Of a DNA stretch of 64,000 nucleotides, positions 36,001-47,979 are shown one piece after another. The position numbers and the translations under genes were made by a program. The DNA is from Ixodes scapularis. Lineage: Eukaryota > Arthropoda > Arachnida > Ixodida > Ixodidae. The stretch lies in NCBI RefSeq assembly GCF_016920785.2, contig NW_024609884.1, positions 37,119,035-37,183,034 of the forward strand, written 5' to 3'. Each line of letters begins with the position of its first letter. Within the stretch, counting starts at the first letter, position 1. The notes beneath the pieces are model-generated. The model was not told where the DNA came from. It worked only from the letters and a program-made list of their open reading frames with translations, and ran no database searches.

Positions 36001-37176
36001 CCGGAAATGGAAATATCTCCCCCGTCTCGGCAGCTGCCCCCGACGCTACACGTCTATAAGGCCGTCAGAAATTATCGCGGCATTCCTCCGATGAATTTAG
36101 ATTCCCCGCTCGGCCTTAATTTTTTAATATTAGAGCCCCCTTTGTTCCCCACCTGATGTCGAAATTGATGGGTTTTCCATCACCTTGTTTTAAGCAGGTA
36201 TTTCCAACTGTGTTCGCTTTCTTTCTTTCTTTTTCTTTCGCGCCATCGATTTCGCGCAGCCCACTATATCCGGTATTCGACTTTTTATTGAAGCTTGTAG
36301 CATACCGGGTAATAACTATTGGTACGATTACTATTAAATAACACAACGCGAAAATGCAAGTTTTCTTACACATGCTGAGTGTTTGAGTATGTTGACCATA
36401 TTAAATACTAAAGTGGCAATTTTTATTCCGGTTGGTCACGCAATATAATCTGTATTATATACGCAACAGACTACGAAGTGTCTTGTATATTTTTAACTTT
36501 TTCTGCCAATGGGTGTCATACTGTTGATTGCACATGTGCTGTTTGACTGATTTGAGTGATTACGCTACTCTATAGTCTTATGGGATTGTTCACACCTCTT
36601 GAAACTGCACGCGGGTGGGCACGACCTGCAAAATAAACAAAAAAAAAAAACAGTATGCTTCTGGAGTAATGTAACTGCCGGTTATTTCTAGATGTAACTT
36701 CGTGTGCAAACTTATGTGTCTATTTCGTCTGAACACTTTATTCTGCAACCCCAGGCTGACCTGCTGCGAAGGGCGAGGTTCTTCTAGGAGGGATACTAAA
36801 CGTACTTCACTCCGAAAGGTGTCGCTGCGACGAGACGCGGCCAGGGCTTCGAAAGGGCTTACTTGAACGTTGGTCGACCGCCGCGTACGTCGGCTGCTCG
36901 GCTCCCCTGCGCCGGCGTGGCTGGCGTGTGCACGAGGCCCTTCGCGTGACGTTTTAATGTGCGTCAGTTTGGACTTCCTCGAGTCCCGGGTCGAGGCGGG
37001 GAGCGATGATTCCTTGGAATGGACGGAGGAGGATGCGGAGGGCAGACGGGAGAGGTGATTTCGTTAGCTCTAAATTCACCCCCGGACGGAATTCATCACT
37101 CCGACGTGACTGGAATGGAGTTGGTTTCCTTCTTGCTTTTCTCGTAAATTTCCTACGCTCTCCGGTTTCTTCGAGT

Positions 37177-37203
37177 TGTGTGTGTGTGTGTGTGTGTGTG
37201 TGT
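37177..37203. repeat. (TG)13 microsatellite
   Basis: Pure TG dinucleotide run. Confidence 0.95.
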
Positions 37204-38346
37204 ATCTATTTCGGCGCGTGGAACTCGCCGAAAATTTTAAAGTTACCCTGTAGCAGTCTTTCCTCGCTGGCTCCAACGACCTCTGAAGCGCACCCTAAGA
37301 CCCGCGTGTCGCTGCGACCGGTCGTGGAAGGCCGTGAGAGGGCGCTGTGGTTGGGGTTTGCGCCACAGATGTCCTGCCGTTGCTGAGAGCATTCTCAAGT
37401 CGTAAGGTTTGCGTGCGCTTCTATGCAATATGCATGTGCCCGAACACATCTGTGTCTATGTATCTGTATGCGTATGCATTTGTCCGAGAGGGTTTATATA
37501 GTGGCGCGTGTGTATTCGTGTAAGTTGCTGAACGTAAAAGGAGACAATATAGAATTGCTCAAAGTTTTGAAGGTGTTTTACAAGGCCTAGATAAATTGGC
37601 GAATCGTACAAGTTTTATATATACAATATAATTATCGCGATATTGAAGCTAAAAAACGAAACGCAATTTCTGGACCACTTGCGCGAACTTTAGTGGAGGG
37701 GCATCTAACTTTTCGTGCGTCCCTGAACAACTTTCTTGTATCGAAGAACGAAAACATTATTCGTTTTCTTTCGAAGGCGGTCACATTTTGAGCCTTGAGT
37801 TAAAGTGAGCAAATATGTTGATCTCTCCGCTATTCTCGCTTTTTTTTCCCCTTCCCATTGATTAAAAGTTATTTGGAATGATTTCCAATCTTAATCTCTC
37901 AAGAAGAGGTGTATATTTCAGAGGTTTTCGGCGCAGATTTTGAAGATATATTTAATAGATATGTCTCTTACACTTATTTATTATTTGATATGACCTTTAC
38001 AGTGTAAACTCGGACAATGCTATAGCGGTGTTTCAAGGTAAGGAATGTGATGAAAGTCAAAGTGAGACAAAATTGGGCTCAACATAGGCACGTGCGAATA
38101 GTAGATCTTGAGTTCGAAGTGAATTCAAAGCGAATAGTGGTTTTGACTGAATATTTTCGAATCGAATACCGAATAGTTCCTCTAAGGCTTTTACTTTCCG
38201 CACAATGGTATCAGAAAGTCCAATGCCTACATGGGATTGCAACTAAATAATGCATTTGACATAAACTTAAGCCTATAGGGATGCCCATGGGTATATTTAA
38301 TCGAGAAGATTTATAAATATTCTTGCTGTACTTAATTTCACCTTAA

Positions 38347-38947
38347 AGGGCCGGGTCAACAATGTTTGTACTTTGCGCGAATACCACTTAGAACGAATCT
38401 CTGACGTTTATGACCAATGAAACATGCGTTCGTTTTTCTCCCTCCACAATAGAAGTCGCAGAAAAAAAAATTAAAGAAAAACGAGCAGCGTTCACCCCCT
38501 CAACTCGCAGTCAGAACAAGCGGTCACGTGATCTGGAGCCGATTATATGCCGCCAATGTTGATCACAGCCACGCGCTGAGGTTTGCAAAGCGCAGGACAG
38601 GCGCTGAGTTCTAGACATTGCTAGGGTTCGGCTGTTGTCGTCGTTGCAGCGATTGGACACGAGCCACTACCCGAATGCTTGTCGAGCTATTGATTATCTC
38701 GAGCCCAAATCGAGTGCTCACGCAATCCTCGGGATCATTCAATGAGCCGCATTCAAGTATCATCACTGGGGGACTATGCCGACACTGCAACCCCCACGTT
38801 ACGTCATCAAGTTTTGCGACTGAAAGAAATGCTCGCTTTTATTCTTGAAATTACACCGCACCAAAGAAGTTTCTTGGTCAATGGTGTTGCGCGCGAGCAT
38901 ACTTGGTCCCACTGGTGCCAGTAAACTCGTGTAAAGTGAAAAACCTT
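38347..38947 (+). mobile_element. TTAA-family element, third copy
   Basis: It starts TTAA-AGGGCCGGGTCAACAATG. It then carries GCAGTCAGAACAAGCGG, CACGTGATCTGG, TATATGCCGCCAATGTTGATC, GATTGGACACGAGCCACTAC, ACGTTACGTCATCAAG and GAGCATACTTGGTCCC, matching the plus-strand order of 27745-28385. The right terminus is lost where the next MITE begins. Confidence 0.65.
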
Positions 38948-38956
38948 TCAATTGAA

Positions 38957-39193
38957 TATCGTTGCACTGCCTCTTTATGTCCAGACGCAGCCGACAGGAC
39001 GAGCTGATGGGATCAATCAGATAGGGTCAAATCCGCACAATCGTGGTGTTCGTCATGTTTCTGCGCGTGTTCTATCATCGCTGAATCAATCATACACAGA
39101 AAAGGCTCAGTGACTTGCACTTTTGACTTTGCTTAATTGGGCCCATTAACTAGTGGCGTCGGCTGCGTCTAAACTTAGCTGAAGCGAAGTATA
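38957..39193. mobile_element. TACTTCG MITE, diverged full-length copy
   Basis: The left arm GTCCAGACGCAGCCGAC and the right arm GTGGCGTCGGCTGCGTCTAAAC are inverted. The interior shares GTTTCTGCGCGTGTTC and TATCATCGCTG with the 53862 copy. The right end is GCGAAGTATA. The left terminus is eroded. Confidence 0.65.
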
Positions 39194-39194
39194 T

Positions 39195-41250
39195 ATATCT
39201 CTTTCAGTCACGAATGATAAACTCAGGTTGTCAGGGCATATATGCTTATGCTCACGCATAATAGGCAGTTTAATTTTGAAAATGTTATATATACATATAT
39301 ATATATTAAAATCTTGATATCAACATACAGAGAGTATCAGTTTCTTTTTAAATGCACCTGGCGACGCGTTCACCCTCCCACTTTGAATGTGTGCTTCCCT
39401 CCGCAGCAGGCGGCTGCAGAGTTTGTACTTTTCGAAATGTTGACCGCGGCGTTTTAGCCCCGTTGAGTGCGCTTCTCATCGGGCACCGGTTCGGTGCGGA
39501 CAAGCAACACATTGCGGAAGCTAGTTCCGCGGGCTCTTCCTCCTCTGGATTTCACCAGGGGGGGGGGGGGGGCACGAGCCTCGATGCCCCCACATAGTCT
39601 ACGCCTATGAACAGAACACCTGAACTTCGCCACCCACGCTGAGAGCTGTCAGAGTGTATCCTGTCCTGGAATATAATTCCATCTTGGGGGCTGTTTGGAT
39701 CGTGTGGATACGCGCTTTTTGATTTCCAGCGTCTTGTGAAGTGGAGTAAGCGGTTCTTTTACATTCGCACCGCGAGAAAAGCCCTGGCAGTTCATATTGT
39801 GCCAATTTTTTTCAATGCCTTAGATCTATGCTCACATTGAAGGGGAAACGATTCTAAAATCGAATTTCATCCATCGCACGTCGTAAAAGGCGTGAAAAGA
39901 AATACAAAAACGCAAAAATAGGGAGCCAAAAAACATTCTTCGCTATACAACTTTTAAAAGGAAACCGGACTCTTTTGCGCCTTCTTTCCTTCGAAAGCTC
40001 GCTGCCTTTTCACTACGATGCATCCGCGGAAACGGAGCACGTCAGCCGAATCCACGTCGCCTATTGGGTAAGAGCCTATCTCACCAGCACCGCGATCATA
40101 AACAATAAATAGCCGGCGAATGTTTCCTAAAAGTTTTGTTACATAATATTCAGATCCACATTTTGTAGCATAATTAGAGATGCGACGAAAATTGCCAAAT
40201 TTGATAATGCTGGAAGCCAAGCGCCATCTATCGTGTGGTAAACGAAGCAACCACAGTAGGGCCGACAGCGTCGTTCAGTTACTTGGCCGCGACGACCAAC
40301 GAACGTTTATTTTTCTACGTGTTCTTCTCGCGCGTCCCGACTTCAAGCAGCAAGCAAAAAGTACTTGGAGCAGATCACGACGATCAAGAACACTGGATCC
40401 ACAAACACCCGAGAAAAGCTACAACGGCGACTAATCTACCGACGCCGACCAAGCCAGCGGGGCAGATAGGCCTAGCAGGCACTCCGACTCGGCGCAGCGT
40501 TGCTTCAACGGTACTTGGCTAAGACCGTCTGCCCACGAGCGGCTGGCGTGCTGAATGGAATATTCCCGCGCGACCCTTGTGGACCCTTCCCATATTATAG
40601 TTTGATCGCTGACCTCAATTTTAGATTAAGAGGTGAGGTCAATTTCTTCCCCTCGTTTTCCAAGGCAGTATTGACGAACAATGTCGTCAAAAAGGGACTC
40701 TCGTCGATTCTATCTTGTTTTGTGTGATATAGGGCTGAAATAAACGCCGTATGGATTACCTTCGTAACACGGTATGTGCACTCTGTTATTAGTATGCCAT
40801 TTTTATTCTGACAGTGCTGCACGTCACTGTCGAGCTATAACAGTTCGTGGGAGCTACGTGCAATGCCGGTCCAACCTTCCTTTGCCGAGTGTCACGTCAG
40901 TATCGAGTTGCAATCGTAAAAGATCGGTCCCGGAGCGCATACCAGCAGTGCGAATACAGCACTTCCATCAAACGCGCGCGTCCGCTCCGACTGTGAACAG
41001 GTATTTATGTTGCTCTTGCTGACACCGTCGTAGTTCAAACATATCTTTTTTAACGTCGGCTCGCTCCTGCAACTCCGAGGCCGCGAAAAACGCCGCGGCA
41101 ATTTGTTTCCATCTACGTCGCTTTGCAAACGACTGACACGGGCCGCCTTTTACCAACAATAACAGTTAAGTTGACTTCTGGAGTCTTCACCGGAAGACTC
41201 GCCGCACTTCCCAACAGGCATGCCGGTGTATGGGACTAGTCCCATGTTGT
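39195..41250. other. No gene found; possible LTR-like part
   Basis: A TATATA tract lies at 39288-39308 and a 15-base G run at 39558-39572, next to CATAGTCTACGCCTATG-type sequence. 40190-40560 might be a retroelement end on the minus strand (AAATAAACGTTCG), but no terminus was found. An AGATGGCGC word (minus strand, about 40205-40215) resembles the arthropod CTCF core. Confidence 0.35.
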
Positions 41251-41254
41251 CGCT

Positions 41255-41647
41255 GTAGCGCAACATATATCATTGAATTTCGCTCGGCTGCGATGTTTCC
41301 ATGGCTATGGCGGCGATGAGAGGCGCCGATTCAGAAAATACGTCGGTGCCATCAGCGAAGTAGAACCTACCGGCCCACCCCCAACTCGCTGCCGCTAACG
41401 CTCCCATTCTCCTACTGCCGAGAGAACTTCCGGTTCCTGTCCCAGAGTACGTCACGGCCGTCAAAATTACGCCGCAGCTTGTTTTGCGGTCAGTTGGAGA
41501 GAAAGAAAAAGTCGACATTTCATTAATTTTTAGTGTGGAAGTTAATAAACCGAGAAGAAAACGGATGCCTGTTCGGCATTCAGTGAACGTTGAAGGTTTA
41601 ATGTAAAAGTTATCTGGCAAAAGAAAAAAGGTCATTTCATGGTCCCT
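41255..41647 (-). mobile_element. TTAA-type element end fragment
   Basis: Read on the minus strand this starts TTAA-AGGGACCATGAAATGACC with TTAA at 41648-41651. The other end was not found. The 121-codon minus frame here has no recognised domain and probably reflects element sequence. Confidence 0.5.
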
Positions 41648-41651
41648 TTAA

Positions 41652-42369
41652 CTGCAAATCTACTATAATTTGCGCTGTTCCCCCGAGACGCTGGTGGCTG
41701 GCGATACTCGGGTCGAGTAGTTAGACATATCTCAATACTAAAGTAATCCCCAAAAACCTCAAAGGATCAGTGCTTGACGTGCATTGCGGGGATGCCTACT
41801 TTGAGATATATTTAGAATGTACAGTCATTGCAGAAATAATTTTAGTGCCCCGCGACAGAAGTAAGCGTCAAAGGAAAAGCGAACTATATCCCTATCAATC
41901 AACCTATTTTTGGCTTCAGGAAACTGATTTGTGTCACTCTTCGGCTCCTGCCGATTGTGATGTTTCTACAGGCTTCGGTCTTTTTATTTACAGCCAAATT
42001 TAGTAACCAAGAGAAACGACAGCTCATGCCATAGCTATTGTAGCGTAACTGATCGCCGAAACAAGCTGTAACTTCATATATATAGATACGTATATCGTCA
42101 AAATATGCGTCGATGCGTGTCGCCGAGCTGAATGACGCTCAATTTTCTATACTTGGTCTAATTCGAATGCCATGTGAATAACCCTTGCGATTGGAGTAGT
42201 ATTATTTCCGGATCAAAATGAATACACCCGCACCGAGAAATGTGACGTGCCCTTGTCAAACAATAAAAATTGTTATTTTCTTTTTGCAACGCTAACATTC
42301 GTGGGATTTTGTGAACATTGATTTGTTCTTTAACTTTGGAACATTATGCGCTTTAACCTTAGAGGCTAC
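41652..42369. other. No gene found
   Basis: AT-rich sequence. The open frame 41770-42003 has no recognised domain. Confidence 0.45.
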
Positions 42370-42439
42370 TGATATCTAACTTTTGAAGATATTGATATAT
42401 AACTTTCGAGGATATTGATCCTTAAGTTTCGGAAGATAT
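42370..42439. repeat. 23-bp minisatellite, three units
   Basis: Units beginning TGATATCTAACTTTTGAAG, TGATATATAACTTTCGAGG and TGATCCTTAAGTTTCGGAAG follow each other directly and end just before the AGAGCGC-type element. Confidence 0.7.
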
Positions 42440-42451
42440 TTTGTATCTTTT

Positions 42452-42907
42452 AGGGCGCAGCTCTTCGGCGCCCGTTTCCGGCTTAAGCGGTGTCGCCGTT
42501 GCCGTCGGCGTAACTGCGCGGTGCATTATGGGAAACGCCCCATAATGTACCGCGGTGACGCGTGCGTTGCATTATCGGACTTTTTTTATAATGCATCGCG
42601 CAAAAGGGAGGAGGAGGGAGGAGAAGGAAGGATGAGGGGAGGAGGAAGGAGGAGGGGGACGGAAGAAAGGGAGGATGATGGGGAGGAGGAGGAGAGAGGA
42701 TGAGATGGAGGGAGGAGGGCAGGAGGAGGGAGCAGGGTGAGGGAAGGAGGATGAAGAGGGGTAGGAGGTGAGGAGCACGGGAGGAGTAGATGAGGAGGGA
42801 GGAGGAGAGGGTACGGATGAGGAGGAGGGGCATATCGTTCTCTCCGTGCCCTCCCCACCAAGAGCTGCACTCTAATTCGGCGTTACAGGGACTCGTAAAC
42901 GTCTTTC
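42452..42907 (+). mobile_element. AGAGCGCAGCTCTT-family element, short copy
   Basis: It starts AGGGCGCAGCTCTTCGGC, followed by GCCCGTTTCCGG, a GCATTATGGG/CCCCATAATG stem, and a purine tract of about 220 bases (GGAGGA repeats, 42604-42830). It ends AAGAGCTGCACTCTAATTC, a 29-base tail and GTAAACGTCTTTC. The inverted AGAGC words near both ends and the same tail occur in the longer copy at 54336-56126. Superfamily unknown. It lies directly against a LINE 3' tail. Confidence 0.7.
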
Positions 42908-44005
42908 TTTTCTTTTTTTTCTTGATACCTCTAAAGGCCTGAGGGGGACGTCATTTACAATGAAGTTTACAAAATAACAAAATAAAAAACAAAAAAATGA
43001 GACACACAGGGCCACACTCTAAACAGAACTGAATAGAAGATTACATAAGAAGAAGTCACAGATGCACACAAATATTTCAAAATTCGAGGCGCGCTAGACA
43101 AAATATTACAAAGGTGCCTAAAAAATGCACACGTTGCAAATCGTACGCCATTCTACTGAGTCTCGTACCAGTGACTTGAAGGCGTGGTGATTAGTCGAAG
43201 CGATTTCGCTTGCCAACTTATTCTAGTAGACCTTAACTTGTACTAACGGGAAGAATTTGAATACGTTAGTTTTTAGGTATAGAATGTGAGCTTTGTACGT
43301 GTGATCATGACGAGGAGAAATGCGAGCAGGTGGGAGGATGGTAGATGCAAAACGAAAAATGAAATGTACGGTATTTTGTGGGAATACGATAATCTCTACC
43401 TTTTTGCAGGTTAATAAAAACAGGCCAAGCTCCTCCTCTGCCCCTTCCACTTGCAGAGCGAACGCTGGAGAAGAGGAGAGTACCTCCTCGACTCCTTTTA
43501 TTTCTTCTCCAGCTTTCACTTTGCTAAAGTGGAAACAGTAGAGGATTAGCTAGTAAGATACTTCGTGTGCAAGGGCGTCAACAAACGATGTTCACTTTTG
43601 GCGTGGGTACGCTTACAAATGTATACGTTTTCAATATAAACAGAGTAAATGTGTTTGTAGATATTAGACTGTCAATTAAATACTTTTGATGCGGATTCCT
43701 AGTTAGTAATGCACACACAAACTTCGGCCTAATCAGGGTACAATATGCAAGTAGCTTAGTTTTTGCAGCTGCCATGTGCAAGTGCCTTCTTAAAACTCTT
43801 AGTGCTTGATTTACGCTATTAAGAATGTAGTCTATTTGAGTATTCCAGGAATGGTTACAGGTTAGGTCAACTGCTAAATATTTATATGCGCTTACTTTTT
43901 TTAATTAATATTCGTTAGTTTGCAATAATATTGGAGTACCCTGAGCGAAGTAAATCGTTACATTGACTTTAAAATTTGACTGATGAATGTAAACAGTTTT
44001 TGCTA
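42908..44005 (-). mobile_element. LINE remnant (CR1/Jockey-like RT, C-terminal part)
   Basis: The minus strand encodes, in pieces, KAYKYLAVDLTCNHSW, then ALRVLRRHLHMAAAKTKLL, then NPHQKYLIDSL, then ILPPARISPR and KLASEIASTNHHAFKSLVRD. These are typical of the C-terminal region of non-LTR retrotransposon reverse transcriptases. A short untranslated part (GGCCTTTAGAGGTATC) and an A-rich tail reach 42908. The catalytic FADD part is absent (5' truncation). Between about 43335 and 43560 the expected coding is replaced by foreign sequence. Stops and frameshifts make it dead. Confidence 0.8.
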
Positions 44006-44009
44006 CCCT

Positions 44010-47000
44010 TTGCTTACAACATTGTGCTGGGGGCGCCACTCGGGTGATCGCGTGGGTGATCCTCATATAGGGTATATCTTCTTATAATTAGTAATATAAT
44101 TAGTTGAATCACAAGTCGTTCTACTGTTCATCATCACTCACCAAGACACCACAAGATGAGAGGTAAACAAGGTTATCGCACCCCGCGCTTCTTGAGTTGT
44201 ACTGCTTATCGAATGATTGTATTAAATCTTCTAAATAACTCCAGTTTGAAAGCGCGTTACGGGAATGCAAGCGGAAAGACCTTATTAAAATACATATTGA
44301 AAGCTTAGCGAATTCGGCGATTTAGTTTGCTACTGTTTTCTTAAACGTATGCTTCACCACGCACGAAAGATGGTGTGATGGCTCAATTCGGGATTCGATC
44401 CTGCGGTTTACAATAGGTGGCTGCCGACAGGATATAGTTGCGCGCGGTTTGAATTGGGAAGTTAACCCTGTATAACCTTTCATAGGGACTATGCGTATGC
44501 CGAATATTGTATGTTCCAGTATTCGTCACGGAGCGCTAAGAAAGTTTTGATTTCGATCAATTGTAGACAAAGCAAGTAATCAAAACGCGCATTGAGACAG
44601 AAAACGTGCAAACAAAAAAGAACTCGGAAAAAGCTATTGCTCTACCACAATGTTTAAAAGAAGTCGCAGAAACAACGTTCTGGGAGAAAGAAAAAGATCG
44701 CACTTCAGCGTCGTTGCGGTATCTGTCTGAACACGCAGGATTTGCGCGGCGGTCACAGATGGCCAGTCACTTGGCACTACGTTTCGTTTAACCAATTTAT
44801 AGCTTCCGAACCTAGTGGTGTTTTGTTGTTGTTGTTTTTCGATTTTTACACAAAAGTTGCGCGGGAGGCGAAGGAAGTGAGCCCCAGCGTCAATGGGGGT
44901 GAAGAAAGAGAGTGAGGGAGGAGTGTATCTGTGTACAACGAGCGACTTTTTGGAGCGGAATGGTTTTGAAGTCAAGCTTCGGAAAGAGTCGGCTCGAGGG
45001 GGGAGCGTCAGCTTCCGATGACCACTTTGGCGAAGTTTTAATGAGTTGGACGCAGCCATGATTTCTTCGAGTTTTGGTCGAGGATGTTCGCCTCTCTTCT
45101 TTTTTCGCGGATCTCAGTTGGAGAGACGGGGTGGGCTTGGGTATAAGCGGACAAAGCGGTTGTAGCTGCCGTACTTTTCTGGCGTTCCCTTTGTTTAGCA
45201 GTATATAGGAAAAGAAGAGCGCCAAATATATTGGAACTTTCTTTTTCGTTTTTTTCTTCTTTTTTTTTTTTTTGGTGGGGGGGGGGGGGGGGGGGACGGA
45301 CTGGCGAATAAATGAAACATAAGGGTATCAAGCGAAGCTGACGCTCTGCACCGTCGCTCGCTGCTGTCTTCTAATGGACGAGACCGGGTGAAGTGTCGCT
45401 TGGTTGTGCGCTCGGCGGATGTCGCACATGATGACTTTGCGATTAGGGGGCAGCACGGTGATGTAGTCCGAAATGCGCGAGGGTGTTTGGTGCTGCCGCC
45501 GATGCAGCTCTCGTTAATGTTAGCGATCGATCTTTTTTATGTGTTGTGGCGGCTCGTAGAATATAAACGAAGAAGTGAAGAACTGATGACTTTCACGATT
45601 CTTCATTTCTAACTTTTCCTGTCTCGTTGAATTCGCCGTCTTCAGCTGCAATTTTTTCGTTTTTTAATTGTTTGTAGTTTTTTTTGTAATTATTAGATGT
45701 CATTATCCTTATAATAGAAAGGTTCGTGTTGGTATACTAGCCTTAGGCATGTTTATCAACTTCAACGTTCGCATCTTTAGAAAATTTTGGTTAATGTTTT
45801 ACAATCGGTACATTACTCCTTTAGTGTGTAATCCGCACGAATCGGTGTGTGGTGTGTGGCACAACCGCATGATTACGGGTGATCCTGTCCTTCATTTTGA
45901 GTCCCCCAAAAAGCTTACTTGTTCAAACTGAATTATTTATCCTATTTAACTGTCCCTACTTCAGCTCTCCTCGCGGGCACATGCTTTTACTCTGTTATCT
46001 CCCCTAAGCAAGCTCAATGCTAGAGTTAGTTTGATGTCGCGAGCATGCTTACATCAGTCCTTCATTCTCATCATATTTGGATAGTAATTACATTACCGTA
46101 GCGGACTTACTTTACTGTAATCACTTTCTTAGTGAAAGTATAATTGTAATTTTTGTTTTTAATGTAAGTGGTGGTAGTAGCAATTTAGTTATTCTTTAGC
46201 AACAGTAGTTTCAATATTTGAAGTGCATTTGCAGGAACTTCTTCAATTATTCTATCAGGCCGGAGCTCATTCGCAACACCAACCTTGTGCCTTTAATCTC
46301 CCTCCCCCTGTTTCACAATTCGGCGGCCAGGTTGCGCCCGTTTTCGCTGCCTGTATACAAAAGTATTTTCGAAGGATCTAGCGCATTGTTGTTTGCGGTC
46401 AGGACGGGAGTGTTGCGAACAGATGGGGAACGTGGAGCCTCTGGAAAGAAGGAGGAGACTTGATAACACTATACTCAGGGGCAGCTTTTCTTGGCAATGC
46501 AGTCAAAGGTACGGGCACGCGTGCCTTCTCCCATTTTGAGCGCTGATCAAAGCTCTGCGCGCGTTCTCCTATTCTCTCCTCGGAAATGCCAAGAAAAATC
46601 CCCGAATATATCTACGTTTGCAAGTACTGCCCCTGGGCGCCGCCATCTTGCTGCTCATCTGGGTAGATCGTTCGATAGTCAAGCATTGCTGAGGCGTATA
46701 CCCACGGTTTCCAGACTGGCACCCAAACGAAGCGATTTCCATCCACGGTGGCCAGACTATATACTCTCGAAACGCGTCTGCTTGCAAACGCCTATAGTCG
46801 TGGACGGCATACGAATCGCGGTGCATGTCTCAACATGTTCATGCTTCTTGATTAACGACCCCTTCTTTGACGTTCTTATCGTCAGAAGCTTGAGCGCGTT
46901 ATCGGAGACAACTTCAGGCTACAAGCACTATACCTTGTCTCGACCTACGATAAACTACAGCCAAAGTTACGGGCCACTAGGTTCAACCACGAGCTACCTG

Positions 47001-47920
47001 GAAACAACGTGGCATATTGCTCCCCCTTGCGTATCAATGTTCAGTGCGCGCGCGCTGATATGCCGGTTCGAGCAACACATACCACGGGGTTTCAAACTGA
47101 CTTAATGATTGAAAAGTATACCGCATGCAAGTTCGTCTGCTCCCTGAACACCTATAGCGCGTTTGTTTACCCCCAAATGCGCCCACGAGCGTTTTTTTCT
47201 CCCCGACTTCAACCCATGGTGGCGCGAGCTTCGCTGCATAGTCATCGCGCGTTATCTACGCGCTCTCTGTGTCGATTGGCGTGCCCCTCTTAGCGTTCCG
47301 ATGCGCCGAAGACGTATTTTAGAACACGTCTAAAATCTCGCCGGTCCCCCTGAACAATTCCAGTCGCCTCGTCACAACGTATGCGCTGAGAAGTGAGGTA
47401 TATGTGCCGTTCTCTCTTTGTCAGGCGTGCGCGGGTCGCGGGAGAGTGAGGTAGTTGTGTCACTCTCCACTCCTCATCGCTCGCATACGCCGGTAGCGGG
47501 ACGAGGCTCTCACTGGGTGTGCAGCAGTCTTTACGATGCCTCGCAAGCGGGAGGAGCATTACTGGAGAGGACGTAGCTGAACGGAAGTGGCGACATGCTG
47601 AGTAGGACCGTACTCGACGTGCCAAAGAGGCGCCGGTGGAGAGAGAGAGCGATGTTTGGCTAAGGATAGGAAGCAAGGTGGGCTCGTTCTGCGGTACTTC
47701 GCCGCAGGGTACGTGGGAATGTGTAGGGTGCAGCGAAGCTCCGCGAAAATAGAGCCCTGAATTTTAATGTTGCATTTAGGAAGAAAAAAAGCCTAGAAAC
47801 GCGAAATCAGCAGCAGCAGAGGAAGCAAACAGTAGAAAGAAAGAAAACATTTAAAGTAGTCGTTTATGCGGATTGTTGATACCTGTATTTGTCTATCAAA
47901 CATGAAGCAGCTATACGTAA
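44010..47920. other. No gene found; longest chance frame at 46.5 kb
   Basis: A 19-base G run lies at 45277-45295 after a T-rich stretch. The plus frame 46491-47105 is 204 codons, one of the two longest in the window, but I recognise no domain and the reverse strand is also open in part. A decayed GTAAT-type repeat may lie at 46085-46160. Nothing else is supported. Confidence 0.4.
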
Positions 47921-47927
47921 CCATCAG

Positions 47928-47974
47928 GCACGTAGCCAGGATTTTGTTTCGGGGGGGGGGGGGGGGGGGGGGGG
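47928..47974 (+). repeat. GTAGCCAGGATTTTGTTTC + 24 G repeat
   Basis: GGCACGTAGCCAGGATTTTG precedes a pure run of 24 G. This GTAGCCAG..TTTT..Gn pattern is, from memory, a dispersed animal repeat end. The element it belongs to is not defined here. Confidence 0.45.
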
Positions 47975-47979
47975 CTGTC

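Larger units (their letters stand above)
32020..38340. other. No gene found; GC-rich islands alternate with AT-rich DNA
   Basis: GC-rich islands lie at about 32220-33270, 33760-34250, 35670-36110 and 36740-37400. Between them the DNA is AT-rich with T runs (34425, 35160, 35315). A (TG)13 lies at 37177-37203. Many overlapping frames are open in the islands on both strands, which is compositional. No known protein domain was seen. Confidence 0.45.

Noticed and set aside
40190..40560. Possible LTR
   Set aside because: An AATAAA-like word on the minus strand is present, but I found no TG..CA ends, primer-binding site or second copy.
41270..41635. 121-codon minus-strand frame
   Set aside because: Falls within a TTAA-type element end with no recognised transposase motif.
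42600..42830. Long proline/serine-rich minus-strand frame
   Set aside because: Produced by the GGAGGA purine tract inside the AGAGCGC-type element. Low complexity, not a gene.
46491..47105. Tied-longest plus-strand open frame (204 codons)
   Set aside because: No recognisable domain, no signal or repeat pattern, no splice or poly(A) context, and parts of the reverse strand are also open. Length alone is compatible with chance.
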